Of a stretch of 64,000 nt of DNA, positions 11,829 through 24,700 are shown piece by piece. Made by a program: the position numbers and the translations under genes. The notes under the pieces are model-generated. The model saw only the letters and a list, made by a program, of their open reading frames with translations. It was not told where the DNA came from and searched no databases. Location of the stretch: NCBI GenBank assembly GCA_047967505.1, contig CM106539.1. One strand, 5' to 3'. Source of the DNA: Dipteris shenzhenensis. Taxonomy: Eukaryota > Polypodiophyta > Polypodiopsida > Gleicheniales. How positions within the stretch are numbered: position 1 is the stretch's first letter; the number at the start of each line of letters is the position of its first letter.

Positions 11829-12196
11829 GCGTAAGTTATTGAAATTCACGTTATTTGCCAAAAATATCATTCATTTGGACTTAAAATAGGTTTTTGATAC
11901 TTGTTGATGAAGCTCATGTGCTCTTGAACAGCTTGATGTAAAATTGCCTCAATTATGATATCCATGTCCATTTTTTTATGAGACTTTTCCCAATTAAAAT
12001 TAGCTCTACAAAATTTGACATAAATGAGAAAACACATTGCGTTTGATGTTCTGAACATTTTGGAAAAGACTACATTCAATTCTGATCATATGATATGATC
12101 AAATTTCCAACATCTTACTGCATGACGTGCCTTTATTATATGGCTTGAAATGAAGCCCAAAAATGTATTCAATAAGCTATAAATTTATAACAATTG

Positions 12197-12330
12197 TTAC
12201 TTTCAATATGTGAATGCTGCCTGTGAAGACACAACTGAAATCTGATCCAAATTGATCAGATTATTACTTTCAATATGTGAATGCTGCCCGTGAAGACAGA
12301 CCTGAAATTTGATCCAAATTGATCAGGATA
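12197..12330. repeat. Tandem duplication, period 67 bp
   Basis: TTACTTTCAATATGTGAATG occurs at 12197 and 12264, each followed by a GATCCAAATTGATCAG block. Two copies with a few substitutions. Confidence 0.85.
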
Positions 12331-12604
12331 TTCCCAAAACTGCCAAAAATGGTGTCCAAAATTGTTATATGATACTTTTGTAAAGGATGCCAGACATAGC
12401 CAAAATGGCTTCACAATGGTGGCATTTTTGTTTCCTGAACATATCATGAGACGGCCAGGATGTGTGGCAGTAGTATTTCAGGTAGAACAGACCCAAAGGT
12501 TCTTGTAAGCAGAATAAATGTTCCTGGGAGATGGACATGGGCCCAAGTGCAACAGCCACGCACAACATCGTTGTGAATTTGCGGCACGCACAGCCTGCTC
12601 AACA

Positions 12605-12862
12605 TCATTGTGATGAATTCTGCAAGATGAAATAGAGGGAGGACTTGTCGATGCATTTGCAGGCGAAGGGGAGGCCCGAGGATTTCTCGAGGCAGCGAAA
12701 GGTGGTGGCGAAGGAGCCACGGCCGAGCTCGGGGCCGAGGGAGAAGAGGAGGGAGATGTCGGGGGTGTAGAAGTGGGGGGGAAGGAGGAGGTTGGAGGGG
12801 AGGGAGCGGGGGCGCTTGCGAGTTAGGCTCTGGCTTTGGGTCGGGGAGGCCAGCGTCGCCAT
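12605..12862 (-). pseudogene. CDPK-like protein kinase, N-terminal exon fragment
   Basis: From a Met at 12862 the minus strand reads a basic, proline-rich lead (about 34 residues) and then LLFSLGPELGRGSFATTFRC and KSSGLPFACKCIDKSSL. This is kinase subdomains I-II: the glycine loop GRGSFATT and the ATP-binding Lys in the ACKxI box, in the form seen in plant calcium-dependent protein kinases and their CRK relatives. The next expected residues (the REVxIMHHL helix) are absent; the frame runs through about 14 unrelated residues to a stop at 12605. No further kinase or EF-hand sequence follows on this strand. The upstream 200 bp is GC-rich, like a real plant first exon and leader. It is either exon 1 of a gene whose other exons lie beyond very long introns or, more likely here, a captured or truncated copy. 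Confidence 0.65.
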
Positions 12863-13062
12863 AGCCAGCCAGTTGCAGGGAGGCAGGGAGCGAGACGAGG
12901 CTGATGAAGAAAGGTGGTGAGCAGCAGCAGCAAGAAAGCGAGCGAGACGAGGCTGATGAAGAAATTAGGTGATGAAGAAAGCCGGTGGAATGCGAAATGC
13001 GCTGCTTTATAGTTGGCGGCGCCGCACGCCACGCGTCTCAGCTGCATTTTGCCAGCAAACAA

Positions 13063-13859
13063 CCTCTTCCTTACAGCCTAAGCTTCCTTTGATTTGCTCG
13101 TAATTCCTGCTTTTTAATAATTATTATAAATTTCCAAACTCACAAAATCCCCACACCTCTCTCAAGTTTGTACTTCCCGGCTTCTCTCTCTTCCGAGCAT
13201 GAAGTATACGAACAATAAAATGAGACAAGATTTCTAAGAACAAATCTATTGCTGAGAAGACCATTATCAATAAACGTAAATTCACGCTATATACATCCTC
13301 CTATGCTTAGCTCTAGATATGCAACTAGCTTTCTCTAAACATGCTATACCTTGGCCTACTTTTATCATCTTTCACACTACTTTTTGAGTTAGTTAACTTT
13401 TGATAGCCTATAATTATCAATTAGACATAAATTTGAGTATTCTTAGATCGAAATAGGAAATTGGAGGATAACAATGATAGTAATTGGAAGTTAAAACTTT
13501 GTGCGCATTCTCCAATTGAAGAAATTATGAATAATTGTCATATAGTTAGAGAATTAAGACCAAAACTCCTACAACAATATCAACAACACCCAGTTGAGAT
13601 TTATACATCAAGATGGCTAGAGGGATTTGAATCTACCTCTTTTGATTGGAAAATGTTGATATTTGATGATTGGGAATTGGTTTCTATTTCGTGGGTAGTC
13701 ACCTTTTCTCTTCTATAGCATGGATTGCCTATAGCCTTATTCTTTAAAGAAGGCTCGTAATCAAAGACCTCTCGTTTGATTCTACTTGTGTGCTCCTCCA
13801 TCTCTCTCCTCACCATTGTGCACTCACATGATTTGCAACATGATAATAGAGAAAGCTTG
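13063..13859. other. Unassigned sequence
   Basis: An open stretch at 13461-13718 (85 residues, plus strand) matches no family I recognise and has no supporting context. The rest is AT-rich and featureless. Confidence 0.4.
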
Positions 13860-14890
13860 CTCTTCTGCATTTTCTACTCTTGCCGAATCATAGTTCCCTT
13901 CTTCCAACCTTTTTGGATTTCATAAGCAGTTGATATGTTGGCTACCTCAATCTACTCCCTGAATTGATACTTTTTTAAAAAATTAGGACAATTTTGGATT
14001 CAATAGGCCCTTAATATTTATGATTAGAAAACCATCCAATGGGAAGGCTTGGGCATTAAAAGACTGGACGAATCCATATTTGTCTCTCATTGGGCTCCCA
14101 CTTGCCCCCCCCACCTCCTTGGGCTTTTACCCCCCCCTCCTTGGGCATTTACCCCCCCTCTTAACGTCTGGAGGGTCCCCCTACCCTCCTCCCTCTCCAA
14201 GAATCAGAAGTTTTTATTCCCTCCACATTTTTGCTTTTCTCCATAAGTGTCTCCACCCCCGCAAACACCTCCTAGGAGTTCTCCCCAACTATCCTCATTG
14301 ACTCATGACCTTTTCCTCAATGTCTTCCCCTTCTCAACCTCCTCTCAGCCTCCTCTTGCTCCTCTCAACTGCTTTCTCCATTTTCTACTCTTGCCATATC
14401 ATAGCTCCCTTCTTCTTCCAACCATTTTGGATTTCATTTTAGGCAATTGATATGTTGGGTACCTTAATCTACTCACTAAATTGATACTCTTTTTTTTAAT
14501 TAGGACAATTTTGGATTCCATAGGCCCTTAATATTTGTGATTAGAAAACTAGCCAGTGGGAAGGATTGGGCATTAAAACACTGGACAATTTAGTATTTGT
14601 CTCTCATTGGGCCCCAGTTGCCCCCCCCAACTCCTTGGGCTTTTACCCCCCCTCCTTAGGCATTTACCTCCTAGGAGTCCTCCCCATGTTTGCTTTTTTC
14701 CAAAAGTGCCCCACCCCCTCAAACACCTCCTAGGAGTTCTCCCCAACTGTCCTCATTGACTCATGACCTTTTCCTCTCAACCTCTTCCTCCTCTCAGCCT
14801 CTTCCTCTCAACCTCTTCACTTCTCTTAGCCTACTCTAAGCAACCGCCTCCTCTCAACCTCTTCCTCCTCCCAACCTCTCTCTCTTTGCT
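13860..14890. repeat. Two-copy duplication, period about 513 bp
   Basis: Both copies contain CATTTTCTACTCTTGCC (13868 and about 14380), AATTAGGACAATTTTGGATT (about 13983 and 14499), GGCCCTTAATATTTGTGATT-like sequence and a C-rich CTTGCCCCCCCC block (about 14100 and 14617). The copies differ by internal deletions. Pyrimidine-rich segments produce spurious proline/serine/leucine open frames. Confidence 0.8.
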
Positions 14891-15220
14891 TGCTCCAAAT
14901 ATTTATATGATGGTGAAGAACTCCCCTTCCCTAGACCAAAGAGATCAATTCAATCTTGTGTGGGTTGCATTTTGAAGGATGATAGGGATGTTGGATTCCT
15001 CATGAGTTTAGGTTAATGTAATCTCCAATAGGTCTATTCAAGGTTTCAAGAGACGATAGAGCAAAGTAAGAGAAGCAAACTTGCTTTCCCTCAAATTGTA
15101 TTTTTCTCTTTTATGTTATATTTTTTTCATTATGGCACTTCATATGTCCATTCTAATGTGTACGTGTGTCGAGAGAGGGTGTGGAGCAGAGAGATTAGGA
15201 GGAGAGGAAGTGAGACAAAG

Positions 15221-15358
15221 ACACACACACACACACACACAGGTGTGAGGGGTGTAAGGGATAGAGTAGGGCAAGAGAGTAGACGGAGGGAGGGAGTGAA
15301 AATAAAATTAAAAAATAATAATATATATATGTATATATATGTATGTATGTATAATGTA

Positions 15359-15396
<38 letters not shown>

Positions 15397-15420
15397 TGTG
15401 TGTGTGTATGTGCATGTGTG
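15221..15420. repeat. Cluster of (AC)n, (AT/GTAT)n and (TG)n microsatellites
   Basis: An AC run at 15221-15241, an ATATAT/GTATGT stretch at about 15320-15360, and TG runs at 15363-15388 and 15391-15408. The open frames across them are artefacts. Confidence 0.95.
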
Positions 15421-16712
15421 ATGGATAGTTTTACAAAAAAGTGAGCGAGCTAGATACAAAGTGAGAGAAAAGGGATTGATTGGCCCATTGGCATCTTTCT
15501 TTGCTCCCTATGTGGATATCTTTCCTTCTACTAAAGTCAAAATTTACCCCTTAAATAGTCCTACGAGAACATTTCAGGATTTCCATTCAAACATTAGGGA
15601 GTTAATGTTCTTCAGACGGTGGTGTTCCTCCTTAAGAGAGTTTAGTATATTTCTATAATGCATGCTACCAAGTACTCAAAGAGCAGGTGCATATGGAAGC
15701 CTCCATCCTATTCCTCTTCCTAACCTTGATAGTCAAGAATGGCATGTTCCTAATCCATCCTCTATAGATGCATTTAGAAGGAAGATGAGATCTGATATTC
15801 AAGCATCAATAAAGTTTACTTTTGGTTCAAAATCTATGGGTGTTATTTGGTTCATGCCCTCCATCATATTTTGTTTACTACTTCAAATCAAATTTCCTCC
15901 AAAAAACAAAAACACATGTGCTTTGGAGCACGCAAAGCCTTTCTCCCACCAATGGGCCCTTCTGATTGGTCCCTTGATCTCATATTAACATTCATTGGGC
16001 CTCATTCTAGCCTTGATGCTTGCATTGCATGTCTCGCACTATGTGTGCTTCCTCTATGTGCCCCCCCATTGCTACTCCTCCGTTGGAGATAAGGCATGCT
16101 ACCAACTCAGCTACATGCCCCCCATCTATGCCCTCTACATTTGTAGCCACATAGTTTCTCTCCTATCTACTACAACTTCTCCCTACCACCATGTGCTATC
16201 GCATCCTCCTTTGATATGTCTATTGGAGCCTCCCCACTACATCTACTACTCCATAGGGAGCAATCAATTCTTGGGACACATTGTCTTTCACACGGTCACG
16301 CTCTTGCCATTGTAATCTACCACCTCTACCATTACCATATCTCCATCATTCCAACCATCATCACCTCACTAGCACTAAAATCGGCCCCTAGCACCACTCA
16401 TTAGACCCTATTTAAAAATTTCTTACACATGGTATGCCACATCATCTGTCCGTGTAGACCACATGCATGAGAATGTATACAGTGGACTTTAGATCAAACT
16501 CTTCTAGGTGAAGATGAGAGTTTCACCTTAGAATCCTTACACATGTCATATTTCAAAGGCCTTTATGGGTGTCATGATTAGAAGGAGATTTAAAATAGTG
16601 TGACTAAAGGTTGATGGTATTAAATGTGAGGATTAAAGGTCCCTAGAATGTTAAGGAACCATAAGGACTTCTACAACCATTGAAGATTGAACATAACCTC
16701 TATGATGAAGAT

Positions 16713-16715
<3 letters not shown>
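15421..16715. other. Unassigned sequence
   Basis: No gene supported. The 15.9-16.4 kb part is pyrimidine-rich and gives overlapping open frames without family resemblance. Confidence 0.4.

Positions 16716-16747
<32 letters not shown>
16716..16747. repeat. (TC)n microsatellite
   Basis: A perfect TC run of 16 units, followed by a degenerate pyrimidine tract to about 16795. Confidence 0.95.
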
Positions 16748-16749
<2 letters not shown>

Positions 16750-17447
16750 TCTTTTCACTCCTCTTTTCATTTCCCCCCCCTTCCTCTCCCTTTCACTAAT
16801 TTGGATCAAAAGCATCATTTTTTACATCTTATTTTACAAATAATTATGATTGAAATGTAGAAATCAAAACACATACATCCTAATTATATTGAACAATCAT
16901 TTTCATCTAGACAACATATTAATGCATTTTATATATGCAAGCTGCAATGACACCAAAATAAAAAATAAATGACTAAGCGTCAAAACATAGATAACTACAA
17001 TAAAATAATATATAGTCCAAACAACTAAATAGTTGAATAAATGATCAAGTGTTGAAGCTTAAACTATTATTTTTTGTGATAAGCTACAATGGCACCAAAA
17101 TCCAAACAATTTTCACATGTTGAAGCATAAACAAATATTCTATGATGTAACCTAGGATGACATCAAAAGCCAAATGAATGACCAAAGTGTCAAAGAAGAC
17201 TTATATAAGGAAAAGATGAATACAAGACTTGGGTGGGTCACTCTAAAATATGCAGAATGGATTTTAAATCCAACTTTTTTGGACATTTTTTAGATACAGA
17301 AGGGTACCATTTAAAGGGGGTGTTCATAGATTGAATTTAAAAAGGGTGTGTTTTATTCATGAAAAAATAATAGATAAGGGAGTTTTAAATAAGAACACCT
17401 ATTTCATTAATTTTGGACTTTTTCTGTTGTTTTTGGACGAAGCCCAA

Positions 17448-17550
17448 AAATCCTTCCCAAATGAAAATTTTACTTTGTGAAAATATCCTTCCCAAATCAG
17501 AATTTTACTTTGTGAAAATATCCTTCCCAAATCAAAAGTTCACTTTGTGG
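17448..17550. repeat. 36-bp tandem repeat, three copies
   Basis: AAATCCTTCCCAAAT or its close variant starts each unit, followed by AATTTTACTTTGTGAAAATA. Three head-to-tail units, the last diverged. The flanks (16.75-17.44 and 17.55-18.36 kb) are AT-rich with nothing recognised. Confidence 0.85.
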
Positions 17551-18365
17551 CACTATCATATTCACATAGAAATCTTATTTTTTCAATCTATACTTTTACA
17601 TTAACATGCAAGAATTTGAAAGAATCCTATTTTAGAAATTCTAGCCTTTCCGAAGCTATTTATTAATTTAATTATTTTTAACATTTTTCCTTAACGTGAT
17701 AAATTTATAAATCCATGAAAGAAGACTTAAATATTTCATCTAAAGAACATTGTCACTCGCAATATGCACAAATTTAAAACTTTTAAATAGAAAAAAGGCA
17801 TGCCATAAGACCCAAGTTTTGTATTGAACCAAAGAATTATAGCAATTATAGCTATCATATGTTTACATTGAGAATCGTTGATCTCAGCTGGAGTCTTTGT
17901 ATAAAATGATATAGATTCATATGTTTACAAAATTATTGATCTTAAAGAGCCTTCCGTGCCATCTACATTGACTCCTCGTTGTCTTATTGCTTGTCACAAT
18001 AGTCGCTTGCCAGGTGCCATCTACATTAACTCCCTGTTGTCTTGCCAAGCCTTGCCCCTTGGGTGACATCTGCATAATTTGACTCTCATTTGGCATAGGA
18101 GGTGATGACTCAGTACAGTTGCACCTAGTCTAATATATGAGTATGATTGTCAATTGGCTTCTTGCCTAGTACCCAAATTGAATCCTTCAATGGACTTCAA
18201 TACAAAGCTTTAATCATGGATATTCTTCATTTGCGATGTCTCCTACTTCCTCCATGGCGAGCATCCTTGAAATTTGTGTATATGTGAAATACTTTGCTGC
18301 GGTATTTTTATTTTTCCTTCTACCTCATATCCCATGTGCTTCTTTGATTTCTTTGCCCTTGAATG

Positions 18366-21300
18366 CTATGACACTATGATTGTCTCCGTCATAACTTGTG
18401 AGACTGGTTCATTAGGGACCCAATCCTTCATTATACAATTAGTATACAATATGTTGTTATCCATATTCTCCTTCGTGCCCTTTGGCTCATACCATACCAC
18501 TGTAAATGTTGTAGCTCTCCCTTGATCATCTCTTTGCACATCAACTACTTTTGCAACCCAAAACTTCAAATTCTCATATTCATCATCCGATGGCCGAACC
18601 AAAACAAAACAATCGACCTCTATATCTACTTGTGGCATAAACTGTCTCATCTTCAGTCCACAATATGGACGTGGGAGTAATGATACAAATTCATTTTCAA
18701 AGACTCGAGCTGGGCGCAAATCATTATGAACATTTGACCAAAATAAATTGCATTCTTCCTCGACATCCTTTGAGCCTCGCAATCTCTCAAGGTCCTTTAT
18801 TAATTTGCATGTCTTGTTAATTACAGTGGTAGTGTGTTCTCTCCAAGTAGGTGTCTAATCAGGATATCTCCGAAGCATTTCCTCTTTGTATGTAATAAAT
18901 GGTTTAAAACCTTCTATTTCACATTTAGACCTCTCATTGAATTGTTATATAGGAGCCCATGTTGGATACCTTTCCTTACTAGGAATTGAAGTTAAGAGAC
19001 TGTAAGGTTCTTCAGGTTTCCATTTTGTATCATGAGAATACTCTTGCCATTGCATTACTGGTTTTTCATCCTTTAAAAAAAAATGAAAGTAGTGTGGATT
19101 GGTATGACGTGTCAATTCATCACCACATGTTTGTATGAAAGGTAGAATGAAGCTCTTCTAATCATACATTCTTTAGAGCCTCTCACATACCGTACTTTCC
19201 TTACAACCATCAACTTGCCTCCCACATCTTCTTACCAAGTCATCTATTGTCTCCACATCCTTGCATTTAAGATCTCTTGAGACTATGCTAAAAACCTCAT
19301 CGATATCCTCATGTGTATGCCCAACATATAAAAATCCACATTCAACCTCATTGAAGATTTGATGAGCAACTAGCATTGAGCAGAATGCAAACATGAGGAC
19401 ATTCTTATTTTCTCTCCAGCAATTATCAACTTGTATTATCAAAGTCAGTGGTAGGCGACCTTTTTCTGCATGTACATTGCGAATTGCCTTCATAATCAAT
19501 GTTACAACTTGATTGCTTATCATGTAGATGTAAGGAATCAATCCAAATATCTACAAAAAACTTAATTCCATGCATTAACACTCCACATAAATGTGTCTTT
19601 AGAAAGTGCTTTCGTTGTAATTTAGGTGGAATGGCAACAAAGCGAGGCAATGTTGTTGTATTCTGATCCATGCCATCTACAATAAGGTACATGTAGTCAT
19701 CAGGAAGTGAAATAGCTTGCTCCTTCCAAAATGCGTATTTTTGTCTGGAATGTCAAATAAGGTCATGATGAGATTTTATTTATTTTTTGCATAATTCCCT
19801 TTGATTTGGACATGTTGCACTTTTAATCGCTTGCTTTAAATCATCACAGACATTGCACTTTGACATTTTTTTCCTCTTTGGGATTTTAACATATCCAAAG
19901 TTCTTCTTCCAAAGAGTATACAAAGTATGAGAAGAAGCCATGGCATCCGCTCTTTGCCTTTGCTTTTTTGCAATAGAATTAAATACTTCGAGTTTTGTCA
20001 AGCCCATTGGAAGGTGCATTTCAGTGATCGCATCACCGTTAGGGGGTTTGGTAGATATATGGGGTTGAGGTAAAGTATGAAGTCTTGTAAAATTGCTACT
20101 ACCCTGACAGTTGAGATTCTTGATTTGGACCTTTCTCTATTATCATGAATGCTAAATTTTTTGCCACCCTTTGCCTTACTGACTAAATCCCAATATGTAC
20201 CATGGGATAATCCAGTAACATTGTGATATGCCTTATTGCAAATCTTTTTTTCATTCACAAGAGGTTTTACCTTTTATCTTGAACTTGGCCTTTTATTGCC
20301 ATTCTAAAGAAAGCAAGAGAGACTTGTGAGAAGGTGTTCATTTCTTTCAGTTCCTCTTCTTCGCCACACGTGTCCTCTACATTCCCTAATGTCTGCAAGA
20401 TCAATGAAGCGCATACATCTTCGCTTGCCACATAGATATCCCAATACTCCTCTTTCATTACTCTCTTCCTCTTTGGTTGCTTTTGTGGATCTTGCTTTCT
20501 CTTCATGCATTTGTATGACTATTTTCATTCCTCCTGCGCGTTGTTATCTATATTTATGTACTTCTTCTCCTCACATTTGTTTTTCACAAAGCATCCATGA
20601 TTGATCGTTACATCCTTGGCCATATCACAATCAAAGTTAAATACTAAACAATCCTCTATTGATCTCATCCTCACTTTTAACATACTCTTATGGCCATTCA
20701 ATGAATTCAATATTCCACGAGAGTATCGAGAACCTTGAAACTCTTCCACTCCTGAGAGAAAATCGCTCATTGGGACATCTTGCATGGCTTTCACAAATCC
20801 ATAGGTTTGATTGACACCAGGTTTGCTAATATGCATGAACTCATCCACACCTGACAAGACATTGCTACTGAAACCTTTGCCCTTCTCACTATGCAAGAAT
20901 TCATCCACCCCAGATAAGGCTTCACTTCTAAAATCTTTGTGTTTCTTGGAACCAATGAACTCATCCACTCCAGATAAGATGTCACTTCTTAATTAAGTAC
21001 ATTAAAATCATCCACGTTTGAAGTGATAGAGCTTGGCACTTGGGCATGCTTTTTAGGTCCTTTGATATTGTAGTATACCTTATCTTTATCATTGAAAACC
21101 ACGTGCCTCTTTCTCATGTTTAAAAATTGCATGCTCCATCTCATATTCTTGCCTACCTCATAGTAGGGATCACATAAGGATGTTATGTTATCAACCATAC
21201 CATCATCAGTGACTTTTAGAATCCTCATCTGTGCAAATGACCATTGCTCCACTTGTTCAAATCCCAATACTTCACCTTCTGCTACATTCTTATTTGCAAA

Positions 21301-21600
21301 TGACATCATTTGCAAAATGTCCCCTATTGTAGTAAAATCGAAGGTGGTGCACTTTGTATTCTTGATAATGTCTGTTGCATAAGTCTCATCTCTAACCCAT
21401 GCTATAAATGATTTGTTATATGTATTGTAGGGCATAACATCTCCAATTGTTTCCATATCTCCACATTTATACTTTAGCTCAACATGTGTGCTAAGAATCT
21501 TTGATACGGTAACTGCCACCTTATCTTCACCAAGTCTTTAAAAGTGGCAAACTAAATTAGGATCACTATCATGGATTGTAGCAAATGTAACTACTTCAAT
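18366..21600 (-). pseudogene. DUF7869-like DDE-type transposase pseudogene (copy A)
   Basis: Read from 21600 leftward: an N-terminal domain (VELKYKCGDMETIGDV...), Ser/Gly/Val repeats (LSGVDEFLHSEKGKGF and LSGVDEFMH, 20970-20800), a basic stretch (KQPKRKRVMKEE), GLSHGTYWDL, a helix-turn-helix-like region ending FGYVKIPKRKKMSKCNVCDDL (about 19880), the core IVDGMDQNTTTLPRF...KTHLCGVLMHG (about 19690), QVDNCWRENKN and VGHTHEDIDEVFSIV (about 19440-19290), and a C-terminal module DCFVLVRPSDDEYENLKFWV...WYEPKG (18640-18450). The motifs DGMDQ, DNC-RENKN and GHTHEDID match what I recall of the DUF7869 family, with Asp/Glu spacing like a DDE nuclease; that reading is inference. It is homologous to the genes at 40.1-43.3 kb and 59.5-63.3 kb but clearly older. 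Stops and frameshifts (for example CHF-stop-RLG at about 21540) kill it. Homology ends abruptly at 21600. Confidence 0.75.
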
Positions 21601-21750
21601 TAAATAAAAGGGGGGAGTCTAGTAGTATATGATGGGTGGTAAGATATTTATTAGGGATAAAGGAGGGAGGGGAGAGGGCTTCAATTGGAGAGTGGTATAA
21701 ATTTTGAGGGATAAAAGAGGGAGGGGAGAGGTCCTCAATAAAACAATAAT
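21601..21750. repeat. Short purine-rich duplication before the satellite
   Basis: GGATAAAGGAGGGAGGGGAG and GGATAAAAGAGGGAGGGGAG lie about 59 bp apart (near 21655 and 21714), between the truncated 5' side of copy A and the first satellite unit. It marks a rearranged junction. Confidence 0.6.
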
Positions 21751-24700
21751 AAAAAAACGAGCTCCTAGGTGTGTTTCTTAAACAAGTACTTATCGGACGG
21801 GTGCGCCACTTTGCACCGGCCTTAATACCACCTACCTTGATGTGCATTCAAAGTATCATTCCCATTGGATATACTTTGCATGGTTGATCAAGCATTAAAA
21901 GACGTTTTTGCCTCCCTGTCATGCACAACTGTTAAAAAACACCATCCTAGGTGTGTTATTCAAAACATTATTTATCAGATGGGGGTGCCACTTTTTACAC
22001 AAGTAAATACCACCTAGTTTGAGACACATGCAAAGTATTGTGTCCATCAAATATGCTTTTTATGGTCGATCACACATTATATACCATGTTACCCCTAGTG
22101 TTATGTACCATCGTCAAAAATGTGCTTGCAGGAGTGTTATCGGAACAAATACTTATGGGATGCACGTGCCACTTTTCATGCAACTCAGTACCACATATTT
22201 TGAGGCATTTCCAAAGTATTTTGCCCATTGGATGTGCTTTTCATTGTCGATCAAGCATTAAACACCATTTTTGACTCTCTCTCTGATGCACATCCGTTTA
22301 AAAACATGGTCCTAGGTGTGTTATCCAAACAACTACTTATCAGCTGGGCATGCCACTTTGCATGCAACTCAATACAGCCTATTGAGCATGCGCATGCTAT
22401 TGCATCCATCGAATATGCTTTGCATGGTTGATTAAGCATTAAACACCGATTTTGTCTTAGTGTCATGCATAACCGTCAAAAAACATGCTCCTAGCTGTGT
22501 TAATATTCAAGCAAGTACTTATCGAATGGGGTTGTTACTTTGCACGCAAGTCAATACCACCTATTTTGAGGATCTTAAAAAGTATTGTGCCCATAGGATA
22601 TTCTTTGCATGATCTATCATGCATTATACGCCGTTCTCCTCCTAGTGTTATGCAAAACTGTCAAAAAACACACTCCGATGTGTGTTATCCGAACAAGTAC
22701 TTATGCAATGGATGTGCCACTTTGCATGAAGCTCAATACCACCTAGGTTGAGGTGCATGAAATGTATTGTACCCATCCGATATACTTTGTATGGTTGATG
22801 AAGCATTAAACACCATTTTTTCCTTAGTGTGATGCACATTTGACAAAAAACACGCTCCTAGGTGTATTATACAAACAAGTACTTATCGGATGGGTGCTCC
22901 AATTTGCATGCAATTCAATACCACCTCGGTCATAGCACATTCAAATTATTGTGCTCATCGGATATGCTGTGGATAGTCAATCAAACATTAAACACCATCT
23001 TTACCTTAGTCGTGCACAACCGTCAAAAAACACGATCCTTGGTGTGTCAGTCGAACAAATACTTATCGGATGGGGATGCCACTTTGCACGCAAGTCAATA
23101 TCACCTAGGTTGAGACACATGCAAAGTATTGTGCCCATCAGATATGCTTTTCAGGTCAATCACGCATTATACACCATTTTTCCCTTAGTGTTATGCACCA
23201 CCGTCAAAAAATGCGCTCCCAGGTGTGTTATGCGAGCAAGTAATTATAGGATGGATGTGCCACTTTGCATGCAAGTCAGGGCCACCTAGTTTGATGTGCA
23301 TGAAAATTATTGTGCTCATCAGATATGCTTTACATTGTTGATCAATCATTAAACACTGTTTCTGCCTTAGTGTAATGCACAACCATATAAAAACATTGTC
23401 CTAGGTGTGTTATCCGAACAACTGCGTATCGAATGGGCATGCCACTTTGCATGCAACTCAACATCACCTATCTTGAGGTATGTGCAAATTATCACACCCA
23501 TCAAATATGCTTTGCATGGTCAATCGAGCATTAAATTCCTGTCATGCACAACCATCAAAAAACACGGACCTAAGTGTGTTATTCAAACAAGTACTTATCG
23601 GATGCCCATTTTCACACAAGTCAATACTAATTGGGTTGACATGCGTGCAAAGTATTATGCCCATCTGATATGCTTTACATTGTTGATCACACATTATATA
23701 CCATTTTTTCCTGAGTGTGATGCATATCCATCAAAAAATGCACTCCCAGGTGTGTTATCCGAACATATACTTATCGGATGGGTGTGCCACTTTTCATCCA
23801 ACTCATTACCACCTAAGTTGAGACACTTTCAAAGTAATGTGCCTATAAGATATGCTTTGCACGGTTGATGAAGCATTAAACACCGTTTTTGCCTTATAGT
23901 CATGCACATCCATAAAAAAATACGTTCCTAGGCGTGTTATCGAAACAAGTACTTATTGGATGGGGACTCCACTTTGCACAAAATTCAATACCACCTATTT
24001 TCAAGTGCGTCCAAAGTATTGTTTCCATCGGATATGCTTTTCATGGTCACTCAAGTATTAGACACCATTTTTGCATTTGTATCATGCACAACCATTAAAA
24101 AACACGGTCCTAGGTGTGTTATTTGAACAAGTACTTATCGGATGGGGGCACCACTTTGTACGTAAGTCATTACCACCTAGGTTTGGATATGTGTTTATTA
24201 TTGTGCCCATCAGATATGATTTGCATGGTCGATCACACATTATACAAGGTTTTCCCCCTAGTATTATGCACATCCATCATAAAATGCATTCCCAAGTGTG
24301 TTATCCGAACAAGTACTTATGGGATATGAGTGCCACTTTGCATGCAAGTCAATACCAACTAGCTTGAGGTGCATGAAAATTTATGTGCCCATATGATATG
24401 ATTTGCATGGTAGATCAAGCATTAAACACCCTTTTTTCCTTAGTGTCATGCACAACTGTAAAAAAATACGATCCTAGGTGTGTTATTCGAACAGGTACTG
24501 ATTGGAAGGGGGATCCTCTTTGCATACAAGTCAATACTACATAGATTGAGGTGTGAGAAAAGTATTGTGTCCATCAGATATGCTTTGCATGGTCGATCAC
24601 ACATTATATACCATTTTACCCCTAGTGTTATGCATTACTTTCAAGAAACGCACTCCTAGGTGTGTTATCCAAACAAGTACTTATCGGATGGGTGCCCCAC

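Noticed and set aside
14020-14450. Pro/Ser/Leu-rich frames
   Set aside because: Pyrimidine-rich low-complexity sequence repeated in the 513-bp duplication; no family likeness.
15113-15459. Overlapping 100-residue frames on both strands
   Set aside because: They run through AC, AT and TG microsatellites and have no other content.
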